From Arenicola marina (lineage: Eukaryota > Annelida > Polychaeta > Arenicolidae), in contig OZ025249.1 of the NCBI GenBank assembly GCA_964019135.1, positions 15,835,088 through 15,899,087 of the forward strand: a DNA stretch of 64,000 nucleotides, written 5' to 3'. The position numbers and the translations under genes are program-made. Under the pieces are notes generated by a model, which saw only the letters and a program-made list of their open reading frames with translations, was not told the origin of the DNA and did no database searches. Of this stretch, positions 44,294 through 56,160 are shown in pieces. The stretch's first letter is position 1, and every line of letters begins with the position of its first letter.

Positions 44294-47200
44294 TCATTCA
44301 GTGTAAACCAAGGCACGGTGGCTATTCCTGGGATCCCATGGTACATCATTCAGTGTAGACCAAGGCGCGGTGGCTATCCCTGGGATCACATGGTACATCA
44401 TTCAGTGTAGACCAATGCGCGGTGGCTATCCCTGGGATCACATGGTACATTATCCAGTGTAGACCAAGGCGCGGTGGCTATCCCTGGGATCACATGGTAC
44501 ATCATTCAGTGTAGACCAATGCGCGGTGGCTATCCCTGGGATCCCATGGTACATTATTCAGTGTAGACCAAGGCGCGGTGGCTATCCCTGGGATCCCATG
44601 GTACATCATTCAGTGTAGACCAAGGCGCGGTGGCTATCCCTGGGATCCCATGGTACATCATTCAGTGTAGACCAATGCGCGGTGGCTATCCCTTGGATCC
44701 CATAGTACATCATTCAGTGTAGACCAAGGCGCGGTGGCTATCCCTGGGATCCCATGGTACATCATTCAGTGTAGACCAAGGCGCGGTGGCTATCCCTGGG
44801 ATCACATGGTACATCATTCAGTGTAGACCAAGGCGCGGTGGCTATCCCTGGGATCCCATGGTGCATCATTCAGTGTAGACCAAGGCGCGGTGGCTATCCC
44901 TGGGATCACATGGTACATCATTCAGTGTAGACCAAGGCGCGGTGGCTATCCCTGGGATCCCATGGTACATCATTCAGTGTAGACCAAGGCGCGGTGGCTA
45001 TCCCTGGGATCACATGGTACATCATTCAGTGTAGACCAATGCGCGGTGGCTATCCCTGGGATCACATGGTACATTATTCAGTGTAGACCAAGGCGCGGTG
45101 GCTATCCCTGGGATCACATGGTACATCATTCAGTGTAGACCAATGCGCGGTGGCTATCCCTGGGATCCCATGGTACATTATTCAGTGTAGACCAAGGCGC
45201 GGTGGCTATCCCTGGGATCCCATGGTACATCATTCAGTGTAGACCAAGGCGCGGTGGCTATCCCTGGGATCCCATGGTACATCATTCAGTGTAGACCAAT
45301 GCGCGGTGGCTATCCCTTGGATCCCATAGTACATCATTCAGTGTAGACCAAGGCGCGGTGGCTATCCCTGGGATCCCATGGTACATCATTCAGTGTAGAC
45401 CAAGGCGCGGTGGCTATCCCTGGGATCACATGGTACATCATTCAGTGTAGACCAAGGCGCGGTGGCTATCCCTGGGATCCCATGGTGCATCATTCAGTGT
45501 AGACCAAGGCGCGGTGGCTATCCCTGGGATCACATGGTACATCATTCAGTGTAGACCAAGGCGCGGTGGCTATCCCTGGGATCCCACGGTACATCATTCA
45601 GTGTAGACCAAGGCGCGGTGGCTATCCCTGGGATCCCATAGTACATCATTCAGTGTAGACCAATGCGCGGTGGCTATCCCTGGGATCCCATGGTGCATCA
45701 TTCAGTGTAGACCAAGGCGCGGTGGCTATCCCTGGGATCCCATGGTGCATGAGTCAGTGTAGACCAAGGCGCGGTGGCTATCCCTGGGATCACATGGTAC
45801 ATCATTCAGTGTAGACCAAGGCGCGGTGGCTATCCCTGGGATCCCATAGTACATCATTCAGTGTAGACCAAGGCGCGGTGGCTATCCCTGGGATCACATG
45901 GTACATCATTCAGTGTAGACCAAGGCGCGGTGGCTATCCCCGGGATCCCATGGTGCATCATTCAGTGTAGACCAAGGCGCGGTGGCTATCCCTGGGATCC
46001 CACGGTACATCATTCAGTGTAGACCAAGGCGCGGTGGCTATCCCTGGGATCCCATAGCACATCATTCAATGTAGACCAAGGCGCGGTGGCTATCCCTGGG
46101 ATCACATGGTACATCATTCAGTGTAGACCAAGGCGCGGTGGCTATCCCTGGGATCCCATGGTGCATCATTCAGTGTAGACCAAGGCGCGGTGGCTATCCG
46201 TGGGATCCCATGGTACATCATTCAGTGTAGACCAAGGCGCGGTGGCTATCCCTGGGATCACATGGTACATCATTCAGTGCAGACCAAGGCGCGGTGGCTA
46301 TCCGTGGGATCCCATGGTGCATCATTCAGTGTAGACCAAGGCGCGGTGGCTATCCGTGGGATCCCATGGTACATCATTCAGTGTAGACCAAGGCGCGGTG
46401 GCTATCCCTGGGATCACATGGTACATCATTCAGTGCAGACCAAGGCGCGGTGGCTATCCCTGGGATCCCATGGTGCATCATTCAGTGTAGACCAAGGCGC
46501 GGTGGCTATCCGTGGGATCCCATGGTACATCATTCAGTGTAGACCAAGGCGCGGTGGCTATCCCTGGGATCCCATGGTACATCATTCAGTGCAGACCAAG
46601 GCGCGGTGGCTATCCCTGGGATCCCATGGTGCATCATTCAGTGTAGACCAATGCGCGGTGGCTATCCCTGGGATCCCATAGTACATCATTCAGTGTAGAC
46701 CAAGGCGCGGTGGCTATCCCTGGGATCCCATAGTACATCATTCAGTGTAGACCAAGGCGCGGTGGCTATCCCTGGGATCCCATAGTACATCATTCAGTGT
46801 AGACCAAGGCGCGGTGGCTATCCCTGGGATCCCATGGTACATCATTCAGTGCAGACCAAGGCGCGGTGGCTATCCCTGTGATCCCATGGTGCATCATTCA
46901 GTGTAGACCAAGGCGCGGTGGCTATCCCTGGGATCACATGGTACATCATTCAGTGTAGACCAAGGCGCGGTGGCTATCCCTGGGATCCCATGGTACATCA
47001 TTCAGTGCAGACCAAGGCGCGGTGGCTATCCCTGTGATCCCATGGTGCATCATTCAGTGTAGACCAAGGCGCGGTGGCTATCCCTGGGATCCCATGGTGC
47101 ATCATTCAGTGTAGACCAAGGCGCGGTGGCTATCCCTGGGATCCCATGGTACATCATTCAGTGCAGACCAAGGCGCGGTGGCTATCCCTGGGATCACATG

Positions 47201-47652
47201 GTGCATCATTCAGTGTGGACCAAGGCGCGGTGGCTATCCCTGGGATCCCATAGTACATCATTCAGTGTAGACCAAGGCGCGGTGGCTATCCCTGGGATCC
47301 CATGGTGCATCATTCAGTGTGGACCAAGGCGCGGTGGCTATCCCTGGGATCCCATAGTACATCATTCAGTGTAGACCAAGGCGCGGTGGCTATCCCTGGG
47401 ATCACATGGTACATCATTCAGTGTAGACCAAGGCGCGGTGGCTATCCCTGGGATCCCACGGTACATCATTCAGTGTAGACCAAGGCGCGGTGGCTATCCC
47501 TGGGATCCCATGGTACATCATTCAGTGCAGACCAAGGCGCGGTGGCTATCCCTGTGATCCCATGGTGCATCATTCAGTGTAGACCAAGGCGCGGTGGCTA
47601 TCCCTGGGATCACATGGTACATCATTCAGTGTAGACCAAGGCGCGGTGGGTA
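44294..47652. repeat. 52-bp minisatellite, about 64 copies
   Basis: The unit is GTAGACCAAGGCGCGGTGGC followed by TATCCCTGGGATCCCATGGT and ACATCATTCAGT. Variants at a few sites recur (CCATGG, ACATGG, CCATAG; GTACATC or GTGCATC; AAGGCG or AATGCG). A rare variant CCTTGGATCCCATAG occurs at 44691 and again at 45315, exactly 624 bases (12 units) apart, with matching neighbours. Open frames up to 163 codons arise from the repeat and are not taken as genes. Confidence 0.97.
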
Positions 47653-48498
47653 TCGGTCTAGATCAGGGTCTAAGATGGTGATAGAGGTCATAATGCGCCC
47701 ATGAGCGCTGCGAGAAAGATAAACTTCAGGGGATAGACGGCGACGCTATGATGGTGCCGAAACCAGCGCTCAAGTTGGAACTACAATAATTGCTACAAAT
47801 CAAGGAAAATTACGCCTTTTGGTCGCATTTATGACGTTTATAAACATTTTCCACGCGAGACTACGAAGTAATAATCTCATTTACTACCACACAAATGCTG
47901 ATTACAGGACGGGTTCAGCGAGGTCACACACAATGCATCTATGACCGTTAGCGGCTGGCCTTGTCGTGCTAGACTGGTAACCTACATATCATGCCCAAGG
48001 ACCATAACACGCCTATAGACCGTAAACCAGGCGATGGAGCCGGGCAGGGGTTCATGCAGCCTCAGTCAGCGGTCGTGCTAACGAGGTCTATTGTGCCTGC
48101 AGGATGCAGCATGAGCCGAGATCATGCACTTCCGGTGTCACGGAAAATGATCCTACGCGCCTCTTCGTGATCTTCACCTTTGACCTTCACCTTTGACCTC
48201 CTTCTCATAATGGGGGAGACAGCTTGACTGCCGATGAGGTATCAACTCATTAATGGATTGCAAATATCGACTCCTGATGAACTTAATGAAACATTAATTT
48301 ATTTCCGGCTGATCGAGATGAATCTAAACACCATTTGTTGGTGGGGTGTTCAAATTTTTAAAGTGAGATACTAGTTACGGTTCTTACTATTATATAAAGA
48401 CATTCCTGGCTTTTTAGTTCTTTAATTCTTTCTTGGCATTTTTTTTTCACACCATTTTCACCCCAGTATATAATCTCAATATATTTCTCTCCGAGCAG
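47653..48498. other. Non-repeat spacer after the 52-bp array
   Basis: No gene was recognised. A doubled nuclear-receptor-like motif lies at 48174-48199. A potential splice acceptor (TTGTGCCTGCAG) occurs near 48102, followed by about 30 open codons, too weak to call an exon. Confidence 0.35.
48174..48199 (-). promoter_or_regulatory. Two back-to-back DR1-type nuclear receptor motifs
   Basis: TCACCTTTGACCT occurs twice with no gap. On the minus strand each reads AGGTCAAAGGTGA, two AGGTCA-like half sites with a one-base spacer, the layout bound by HNF4, RXR and COUP-TF type receptors. A chance 13-bp duplication is possible. Confidence 0.4.
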
Positions 48499-48732
48499 AC
48501 AGGCCCCTCCGTGCCTCCGGCATCCGACAGTCCACCAGCAAGTGACCTCACAGAACCCTTTAATATCCTGGGCCTAAATATCCCGCAGACTCTGACATCC
48601 TTCGCGATAGACTGCTCGACTAATTTTCTTTCCCGCCATGGAGCGAGAGTCCTTGACCTTGGCGCGAAACCAGGTCGGCCTGCCTCGGCGATCACCACGG
48701 CATTGGATTCTGCAGTAATGTCTGAATATTCG
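48499..48732 (+). CDS. Candidate exon of an unidentified gene
   Basis: A 234-base stretch (exactly 78 codons, phase 0 to 0) is bounded by an acceptor TTTCTCTCCGAGCAG and a donor TTCG/GTGAGC. The translation starts TGPSVPPASDSPPASDLTEP and ends AVMSEYS. The first part is Pro/Ser-rich and the rest looks like folded protein. No family was recognised. The opposite strand is also open here, which weakens the case. It could join the segments at 50386 and 63811 in one gene. Confidence 0.35.
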
Positions 48733-49675
48733 GTGAGCGCGGAGAGGCACATTAATGATCTTTTCCATCATGGTCAAAACGTCATATCTCTTCCTTTTCC
48801 ATGCCCTTTCTCTCGTTTTTCCGTTCTCTCACCGTCTGCATTGCTTCTTCTTTCCTAGATGGTTTCCATTCTCTGTAATCATATGTGAATATGTCATGTG
48901 TTCTGATGTCACGGCAGTATATGCAGCCTGCAACCGGTTACTGTTCTACTAGTTCTACTAGTTCTACTGTGTAATGTGTGTCTATGGTAGTAACTCAGCC
49001 GCCAGGTTTCGGTCAGAATCGTTCATAATATCTGACATCATCTCGAGCAATTTCTGTCCGCAGGGGCACTTTTCCTTGTGTGTTCATTATGTGACATTAC
49101 CTTTAAAATATATGTGCGGGCCTCTCTTCTGAATGCCCTTTGCTGAAGCGACGTTTGTGTGCTACAGAACCCTGATTAAACGTTGGCAGCATTGCCTTCC
49201 ACGACTGGTCCATTACGACCGGACGACTGACTGGCTTAATAAAGTCCTCCTGATTAAACAAGGATGGTCCTGGGCGCCCAGGCATGGCATTTATTTCATA
49301 ACCCTTGCCTTGATTCAACAATACAATAGCATTGCATAAGTATGTTGCCCAATGGTATTTTTTTGCGTCTCCAGTGGACACACTGCCGACCGGTATGCTT
49401 GTGGCGCCAGCTCAAGGCACAGCCCACGGTATCGTCGGCACCATTCTATTCCAATTTACAATAAATGAATTTCGATGCCAATGTCTCCGTACATACCAAG
49501 GATGAACCCGGCGGTAAATGTGACTGGCTTGAGGACTGCGAAGACATTCGGGCGACCGGGTATGAGGGGTAACGTACAGATGAATATATACCGTACTAGC
49601 CTAGCCCCAGCCTTCCTGACCATACCCCCCCCCCCCCGGCCCCCACCGTGCATCGTCCCATCCTCTTAGGTTCGT

Positions 49676-49920
49676 GGAAAGCAAAGTGGAGAGGGTGAGA
49701 AAGAGAGAGAGAAGGAGAGAATCAAGTAACCGACAGACCTACGAGAGTGACATATATACAATAAATACGAGAGATAGATACAAGAGAGATATGAGGGTAG
49801 AAGCGCTGGGGAGAAGGAAACAGAGTACATATATATCTACAGAGACAGAGAAAGAGGGAGTGAGGGTAAAACAGAAGAGAGAGACAGAAACAAGCTATGA
49901 CATCATGCAATGAAGAGAAG
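49676..49920. repeat. Purine-rich GA/AGAG tract
   Basis: The plus strand is dominated by A and G in degenerate GAGA and GATA-like runs, resembling a decayed GA microsatellite. Confidence 0.6.
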
Positions 49921-50385
49921 AGAGGACATAGAAAAGTATTATTACCATATGAAAGGGTAACGTAAGGTGGACAATACCAATGCCATGACAATGTCAAGAT
50001 GATGATGAGGTGCCGTGTTTGTGAATGGGGGAGTCAGGGGGTGAGGGGTTGTTGGAGGGAACCGAACTATGGGGGGGGGGGAGAAGCGAGGGGCCGTTGG
50101 AGAGAGGGGGATGGAGGCGGAAGGCAGTTTGGCAGATGATTGGGTTGACATGGCCGCGGATTGATCGACAAGGAGGAGGCGAGGAGGACGATGTGTGAAC
50201 AAGAAAAGATGGAGAGCATGCCAAAGAGAACAACAAAGACGTCGGCCCGTAAGAAGGAGCGCCGGGTTGTCAGGTCTAGGGTGGAGGTGTCAGTGGAGAT
50301 TTGACGGGGGCGGCGGAGGCAGGAGAGATGGGAGTTGGGGTGGGGGGGGGGCCGTTGATGTGATTGTGTATCTTACTGCTGTCAG

Positions 50386-50483
50386 CCACCTGCCCCGATC
50401 ACCTCTGGCGCCCTCTAACCCGTCCCCCTACCCGACCGACGTGCCTCCAACATGTGACGTCCAGCCGGTCGGTCAGCGCACAG
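50386..50483 (+). CDS. Candidate exon directly before the 19-bp array
   Basis: The acceptor CTTACTGCTGTCAG and the strong donor CGCACAG/GTAAGG bound 98 bases. One open frame reads PRSPLAPSNPSPYPTDVPPT, a Pro/Ser-rich linker-like sequence. The minisatellite starts a few bases after the donor, so the array would lie inside the intron. No homologue was recognised. Confidence 0.3.
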
Positions 50484-50489
50484 GTAAGG

Positions 50490-53400
50490 TCAGCAGCGTC
50501 TTCCTTGGTTAACAGCGTCTTTCTTGGCCAACAGCGTCTTCCTTGACCAACAGCGTCTTCTTTGGCTAACAGCGTCTTCCTTGGCCAACAGCGTCTTCTT
50601 TGGCCAACAGCGTCTTCCTTGACCAACTGCGTCTTCTTTGGCTAACAGCGTCTTCCTTGGCCAACAGCGTCTTCCTTGGCCAACAGCGTCTTCTTTTGCC
50701 AACAGCGTCTTCTTTGGCCTACAGCGTCTTCCTTGACCAACAGCGTCTTCTTTTGCCAACAGCGTCTTCTTTGGCCTACAGCGTCTTCCTTGACCAACAG
50801 CGTCTTCCTTGACCAACAGCGTCTTCTTTGGCTAACAGCGTCTTTTTTGGCCAACAGCGTCTTCTTTGGCTAACAGCGTCTTCCTTGGCCAACAGGGTCT
50901 TCTTTGGCCTACAGCGTCTTCCTTGACCAACAGCGTCTTCCTTGACCAACAGCGTCTTCTTTGGCTAACAGCGTCTTTTTTGGCCAACAGCGTCTTCTTT
51001 GGTCAACAGCGTCTTCCTTGGCCAACAGCGTCTTCCTTGGCCAACAGCGTCTTCTTTTGCCAACAGCGTCTTCTTTGGCTAACAGCGTCTTCCTTGGCCA
51101 ACAGCGTCTTCTTTGGCTAACAGCGTCTTTTTTGGCCAACAGTGTCTTTATTGGCCAACAGCGTCTTCCTTGACCAACAGCGTCTTCCTTGACCAACAGC
51201 GTCTTCTTTGGCTAACAGCGTCTTCCTTGGCCAACATCGTCTTCTTTGGCCAACAGCGTCTTCCTTGGCCAACAGCGTCTTCTTTTGCCAACAGCGTCTT
51301 CCTTGACCAACAGTATCTTCCTTGGCCAACAGCGTCTTCCTTGGCCAACAGCGTCTTCCTTGACCAACAGCGTCTTCTTTGGCCAACAGCGTCTTCCTTG
51401 ACCAACAGCGTCTTTTTTGGCCAACAGCGTCTTCTTTGGCCAACAGCGTCTTCCTTGACCAACAGCGTCTTCTTTGGCCAACAGCGTCTTCTTTGGCCAA
51501 CAGTATCTTCCTTGGCCAACAGCGTCTTCTTTGGCTAACAGCGTCTTCTTTGGCCAACAGCGTCTGCCTTGACCAACAGCGTCTTCCTTGGCCAACAGCG
51601 TCTTCCTTGACCAACAGTATCTTCCTTGGCCAACAGCGTCTTCTTTGGCTAACAGCGTCTTCCTTGACCAACAGCGTCTTCTTTGGCCAACAGCGTCTTC
51701 CTTGACCAACAGCGTCTTCTTTGGCCAACAGCGTCTTCCTTGACCAACAGCGTCTTCTTTGGCCAACAGCGTCTTCCTTGGCCAACAGCGTCTTCTTTGG
51801 CCAACAGCGTCTTCTTTAGCTAACAGCGTCTTCCTTGACCAACAGCGTCTTCCTTGACCAACAGCGTCTTCTTTTGCCAACAGCGTCTTCCTTGACCAAC
51901 AGTATCTTCCTTGGCCAACAGCGTCTTCTTTGGCTAACAGCTTCTTCCTTGACCAACATGCTTCTTCCTTGGCCAACAGCGTCTTCTTTTGCTAACAGCG
52001 TCTTCCTTGGCCAACAGCGTCTTCTTTGGCCAACAGCGTCTTCCTTGACCAACTGCGTCTTCTTTGGCTAACAGCGTCTTCCTTGGCCAACAGCGTCTTC
52101 CTTGGCCAACAGCGTCTTCTTTTGCCAACAGCGTCTTCTTTGGCCTACAGCGTCTTCCTTGACCAACAGCGTCTTCTTTTGCCAACAGCGTCTTCTTTGG
52201 CCTACAGCGTCTTCCTTGACCAACAGCGTCTTCCTTGACCAACAGCGTCTTCTTTGGCTAACAGCGTCTTTTTTGGCCAACAGCGTCTTCTTTGGCTAAC
52301 AGCGTCTTCCTTGGCCAACAGGGTCTTCTTTGGCCTACAGCGTCTTCCTTGACCAACAGCGTCTTCCTTGACCAACAGCGTCTTCTTTGGCTAACAGCGT
52401 CTTTTTTGGCCAACAGCGTCTTCTTTGGTCAACAGCGTCTTCCTTGGCCAACAGCGTCTTCCTTGGCCAACAGCGTCTTCCTTGGCCAACAGCGTCTTCT
52501 TTTGCCAACAGCGTCTTCTTTGGCTAACAGCGTCTTCCTTGGCCAACAGCGTCTGCTTTGGCTAACAGCGTCTTTTTTGGCCAACAGTGTCTTCTTTGGC
52601 CAACAGCGTCTTCCTTGACCAACAGCGTCTTCCTTGACCAACAGCGTCTTCTTTGGCTAACAGCGTCTTACTTGGCCAACAGCGTCTTCTTTTGCCAACA
52701 GCGTCTTCCTTGACCAACAGCGTCTTCCTTGACCAACAGCGTCTTCTTTGGCCAACAGCGTCTTCCTTGACCAACAGCGTCTTCTTTGGCCAACAGCGTC
52801 TTCCTTGACCAACAGCGTCTTTTTTGGCCAACAGCGTCTTCTTTGGCCAACAGCGTCTTCCTTGACCAACAGCGTCTTCTTTGGCCAACAGCGTCTTCTT
52901 TGGCCAACAGCGTCTGCCTTGACCAACAGCGTCTTCCTTGGCCAACAGCGTCTTCCTTGGCCAACAGCGTCTTCTTTGGCCAACAGCGTCTTCCTTGACC
53001 AACTGCGTCTGCTTTGGCTAACAGCGTCTTCCTTGGCCAACAGCGTCTTCCTTGGCCAACAGGGTCTTCTTTTGCAAACAGCGTCTTCTTTGGCCTACAG
53101 CGTCTTCCTTGACCAACAGCGTCTTCTTTTGCCAACAGCGTCTTCTTTGGCCTACAGCGTCTTCCTTGACCAACAGCGTCTTCCTTGACCAACAGCGTCT
53201 TCTTTGGCTAACAGCGTCTTTTTTGGCCAACAGCGTCTTCTTTGGCTAACAGCGTCTTCCTTGGCCAACAGGGTCTTCTTTGGCCTACAGCGTCTTCCTT
53301 GACCAACAGCGTCTTCCTTGACCAACAGCGTCTTCTTTGGCTAACAGCGTCTTTTTTGGCCAACAGCGTCTTCTTTGGTCAACAGCGTCTTCCTTGGCCA

Positions 53401-55052
53401 ACAGCGTCTTCCTTGGCCAACAGCGTCTTCCTTGGCCAACAGCGTCTTCTTTTGCCAACAGCGCCTTTTTTGGCTAACAGCGTCTTCCTTGGCCAACAGC
53501 GTCTTCTTTGGCTAACAGCGTCTTTTTTGGCCAACAGTGTCTTCTTTGGCCAACAGCGTCTTCCTTGACCAACAGCGTCTTCCTTGACCAACAGCGTCTT
53601 CTTTGGCTAACAGCGTCTTACTTGGCCAACAGCGTCTTCTTTTGCCAACAGCGTCTTCCTTGACCAACAGCGTCTTCCTTGACCAACAGCGTCTTCTTTG
53701 GCCAACAGCGTCTTCCTTGACCAACAGCGCCTTCTTTGGCCAACAGCGTCTTCCTTGACCAACAGCGTCTTTTTTGGCCAACAGCGTCTTCTTTGGCCAA
53801 CAGCGTCTTCCTTGACCAACAGCGTCTTCTTTGGCCAACAGCGTCTTCTTTGGCCAACAGCGTCTGCCTTGACCAACAGCGTCTTCCTTGGCCAACGGCG
53901 TCTTCCTTGACCAACAGTATCTTCCTTGGCCAACAGCGTCTTCTTTGGCTAACAGCGTCTTCTTTGGCCAACAGCGTCTGCCTTGACCAACAGCGTCTTC
54001 CTTGGCCAACAGCGTCTTCCTTGACCAACAGTATCTTCCTTGGCCAACAGCGTCTTCTTTGGCTAACAGCGTCTTCCTTGACCAACAGCGTCTTCTTTGG
54101 CCAACAGCGTCTTCCTTGACCAACAGCGTCTTCTTTGGCCAACAGCGTCTTCCTTGACCAACAGCGTCTTCTTTGGCCAACAGCGTCTTCCTTGGCCAAC
54201 AGCGTCTTCTTTGGCCAACAGCATCTTCCTTGACCAACAGCGTCTTCTTTGGCCAACAGCGTCTTCTTTAGCTAACAGCGTCTTCCTTGACCAACAGCGT
54301 CTTCCTTGACCAACAGCGTCTTCTTTTGCCAACAGCGTCTTCCTTGACCAACAGTATCTTCCTTGGCCAACAGCGTCTCTTTGGCTAACAGCGTCTTCCT
54401 TGACCAACAGCGTCTTCCTTGGCCAACAGCGTCTTCTTTGGCTAACAGCGTCTTCCTTGGCCAACATCGTCTTCTTTGGCCAACAGCGTCTTCCTTGGCC
54501 AACAGCGTCTTCTTTTGCCAACAGCGTCTTCCTTGACCAACAGTATCTTCCTTGGCCAACAGCGTCTTCCTTGGCCAACAGCGTCTTCCTTGACCAACAG
54601 TATCTTCCTTGGCCAACAGCGTCTTCCTTGACCAACAGCGTCTTCTTTGGCTAACAGCGTCTTCTTTGGCTAACAGCGTCTTCCTTGACCAACAGCCTCT
54701 TCCTTGACCAACAGCGTCTTCTTTGGCTAACAGCGTCTTTTTTGGCCAACAGCGTCTTCTTTGGCTAACAGCGTCTTCCTTGGCCAACAGCGTCTTCCTT
54801 GACCAACAGCGTCTTCCTTGGCCAACAGCGTCTTCTTTGGCCAACAGCGTCTTCCTTTGCCAACAGCGTCTTCCTTGGCTAACAGCGTCTTTTTTGGCCA
54901 ACAGCGTCTTCTTTGACCAACAGCGTCTTCTTTGGCTAACAGCGTCTTCTTTGGCTAACAGCGTCTTTTTTGGCCAACAGCGTCTTCTTTGGCCAACAGG
55001 GTCTTCTTTGGCCAACAGTATCTTCCTTGGCCAGCAGCGTCTTCCTTGGCCA
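50490..55052. repeat. 19-bp minisatellite, about 240 copies
   Basis: The unit is CAACAGCGTCTTCCTTGGC, with variants TTCTTTGGC, TTCCTTGAC, TTTTTTGGC, TTCTTTTGC and GGCTAACAG. Blocks of variant order recur. A segment at about 50642-50870 is repeated at 52068 (1426 bases later) and at 53018 (a further 950 bases, 50 units). The reverse complement of the consensus unit has no stop codon in any frame, giving minus-strand open frames up to 292 codons. These are repeat artefacts, not supported genes. Confidence 0.97.
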
Positions 55053-55204
55053 ACAACAAGAAGGGTTTCTGAGCCGCCCCGTGGCCACGCCACGTCTTGT
55101 GGGATGTCCGCTAGGTGGCGGCGACCGTCTGGAAGGTCAAGGTCACACACCAGTATGCTTACTAGCTGACTTTTCTAAGAATCAGCCAGATCACCATTGG
55201 CATT
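55053..55204. other. Flank of the 19-bp array with CTCF-like motif
   Basis: CCGCTAGGTGGCGGC at about 55109-55123 differs from the CTCF core consensus CCASYAGRKGGC at one position. It sits about 60 bases past the end of the array. Confidence 0.3.
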
Positions 55205-55378
55205 CAGGGGCGGATCCAGTGTGTGTGTGTGGGGGGGGGGGCGCGACCCCCCCCCCTTTTAGTACCGAAATTTATACTATTTAACATATGAAAACCGAAA
55301 CCAACCCAGCCTATCTAGCATATCTGAATCTGACCCTGAAACCGGCCCCCCTATCCAGATTTTCTGGATCCGCTCCTG
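55205..55378. mobile_element. MITE with CAGGGGCGGATCCAG ends
   Basis: Left CAGGGGCGGATCCAG and right CTGGATCCGCTCCTG form terminal inverted repeats around 174 bp. Near the left end a G run is followed by CGCGA and a C run. Same family as the copies at 33044-33578. A perfect target duplication is not visible. Confidence 0.8.
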
Positions 55379-55962
55379 GCGTTAATGAAATATCACATGA
55401 TAAGGAACAACCTACTATATTATGCATTCCACCCTTACCTATATTGTCGCAAAATCACCAAAGGGAAGTTATGCAATAAGTCAGCAATCCATTATTGGGT
55501 TAATATAAGTGGGTAATTTGAAATGTCGCTTGGAAAAAGTTTATTGTTTCGTTCAATATGAATTCTCATACTAATACCAGCCCTTAACTTGTTCCAAATA
55601 TGAACAGTTATTTATCTCAATAAATCGTATCTCCTGCTCGTGGCAAACATATTCTATAGAGCGCATGAAAGCAAAATATATATGAAAAAGCAGGTAAACA
55701 CGGACAATACACTGTGATCGATCAAGTCAAAAATGGGCTTAACTCCTGGAAGTAAATAGAGTGAGACCTCGTAAATCCGACACATTTTGTTACTCTTGAA
55801 ATAATTAATGTCGGATAGCGAATATGTCGGATCAGGGCAATCAATTGTGTATGCGTACATGTAGCAATGACAACGTTTCGTGACAATTTAACTCGAGGCT
55901 GACGTTTGCAGCTATTGCAAGAACGTACGTTCTCCTGCGGTGTTCATTCTCCTACAGGCCAA

Positions 55963-56160
55963 GGGCCGCCCCGATAGCTTAGTGGGTTAGAGCACTCGCA
56001 TTTAGCGCGCTGGCCACCTGAGATCGATGGTTCGAGCCCCGCAGAGGTCAAGTCTGTGTGGACGCAGGTCCTAAGAACCATGTCCTTGAATTTTATGTGT
56101 AACCAATTACAACTAAAAGTGGTAACAGTCATCAGGCCAGTTAGCAGACAAAAAAAGAAT
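55963..56160 (+). repeat. tRNA-derived SINE
   Basis: RNA polymerase III promoter boxes are clear: A box TAGCTTAGTGGG (55975-55986) and B box GGTTCGAGCCC (56029-56039). The paired stems of a true tRNA are not complete. A non-tRNA body of about 110 bases follows and ends in ACAAAAAAAG. This is the layout of a tRNA-headed SINE; its partner LINE is not known. Confidence 0.8.

Noticed and set aside
46190-46681. 163-codon open frame in the 52-bp array
   Set aside because: It exists only because variant units remove a TAG present in most copies; no protein feature is seen.
54272-55150. 292-codon open frame on the minus strand
   Set aside because: It is produced by the stop-free 19-bp repeat and repeats a simple 19-residue cycle. 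There is no start context or domain.
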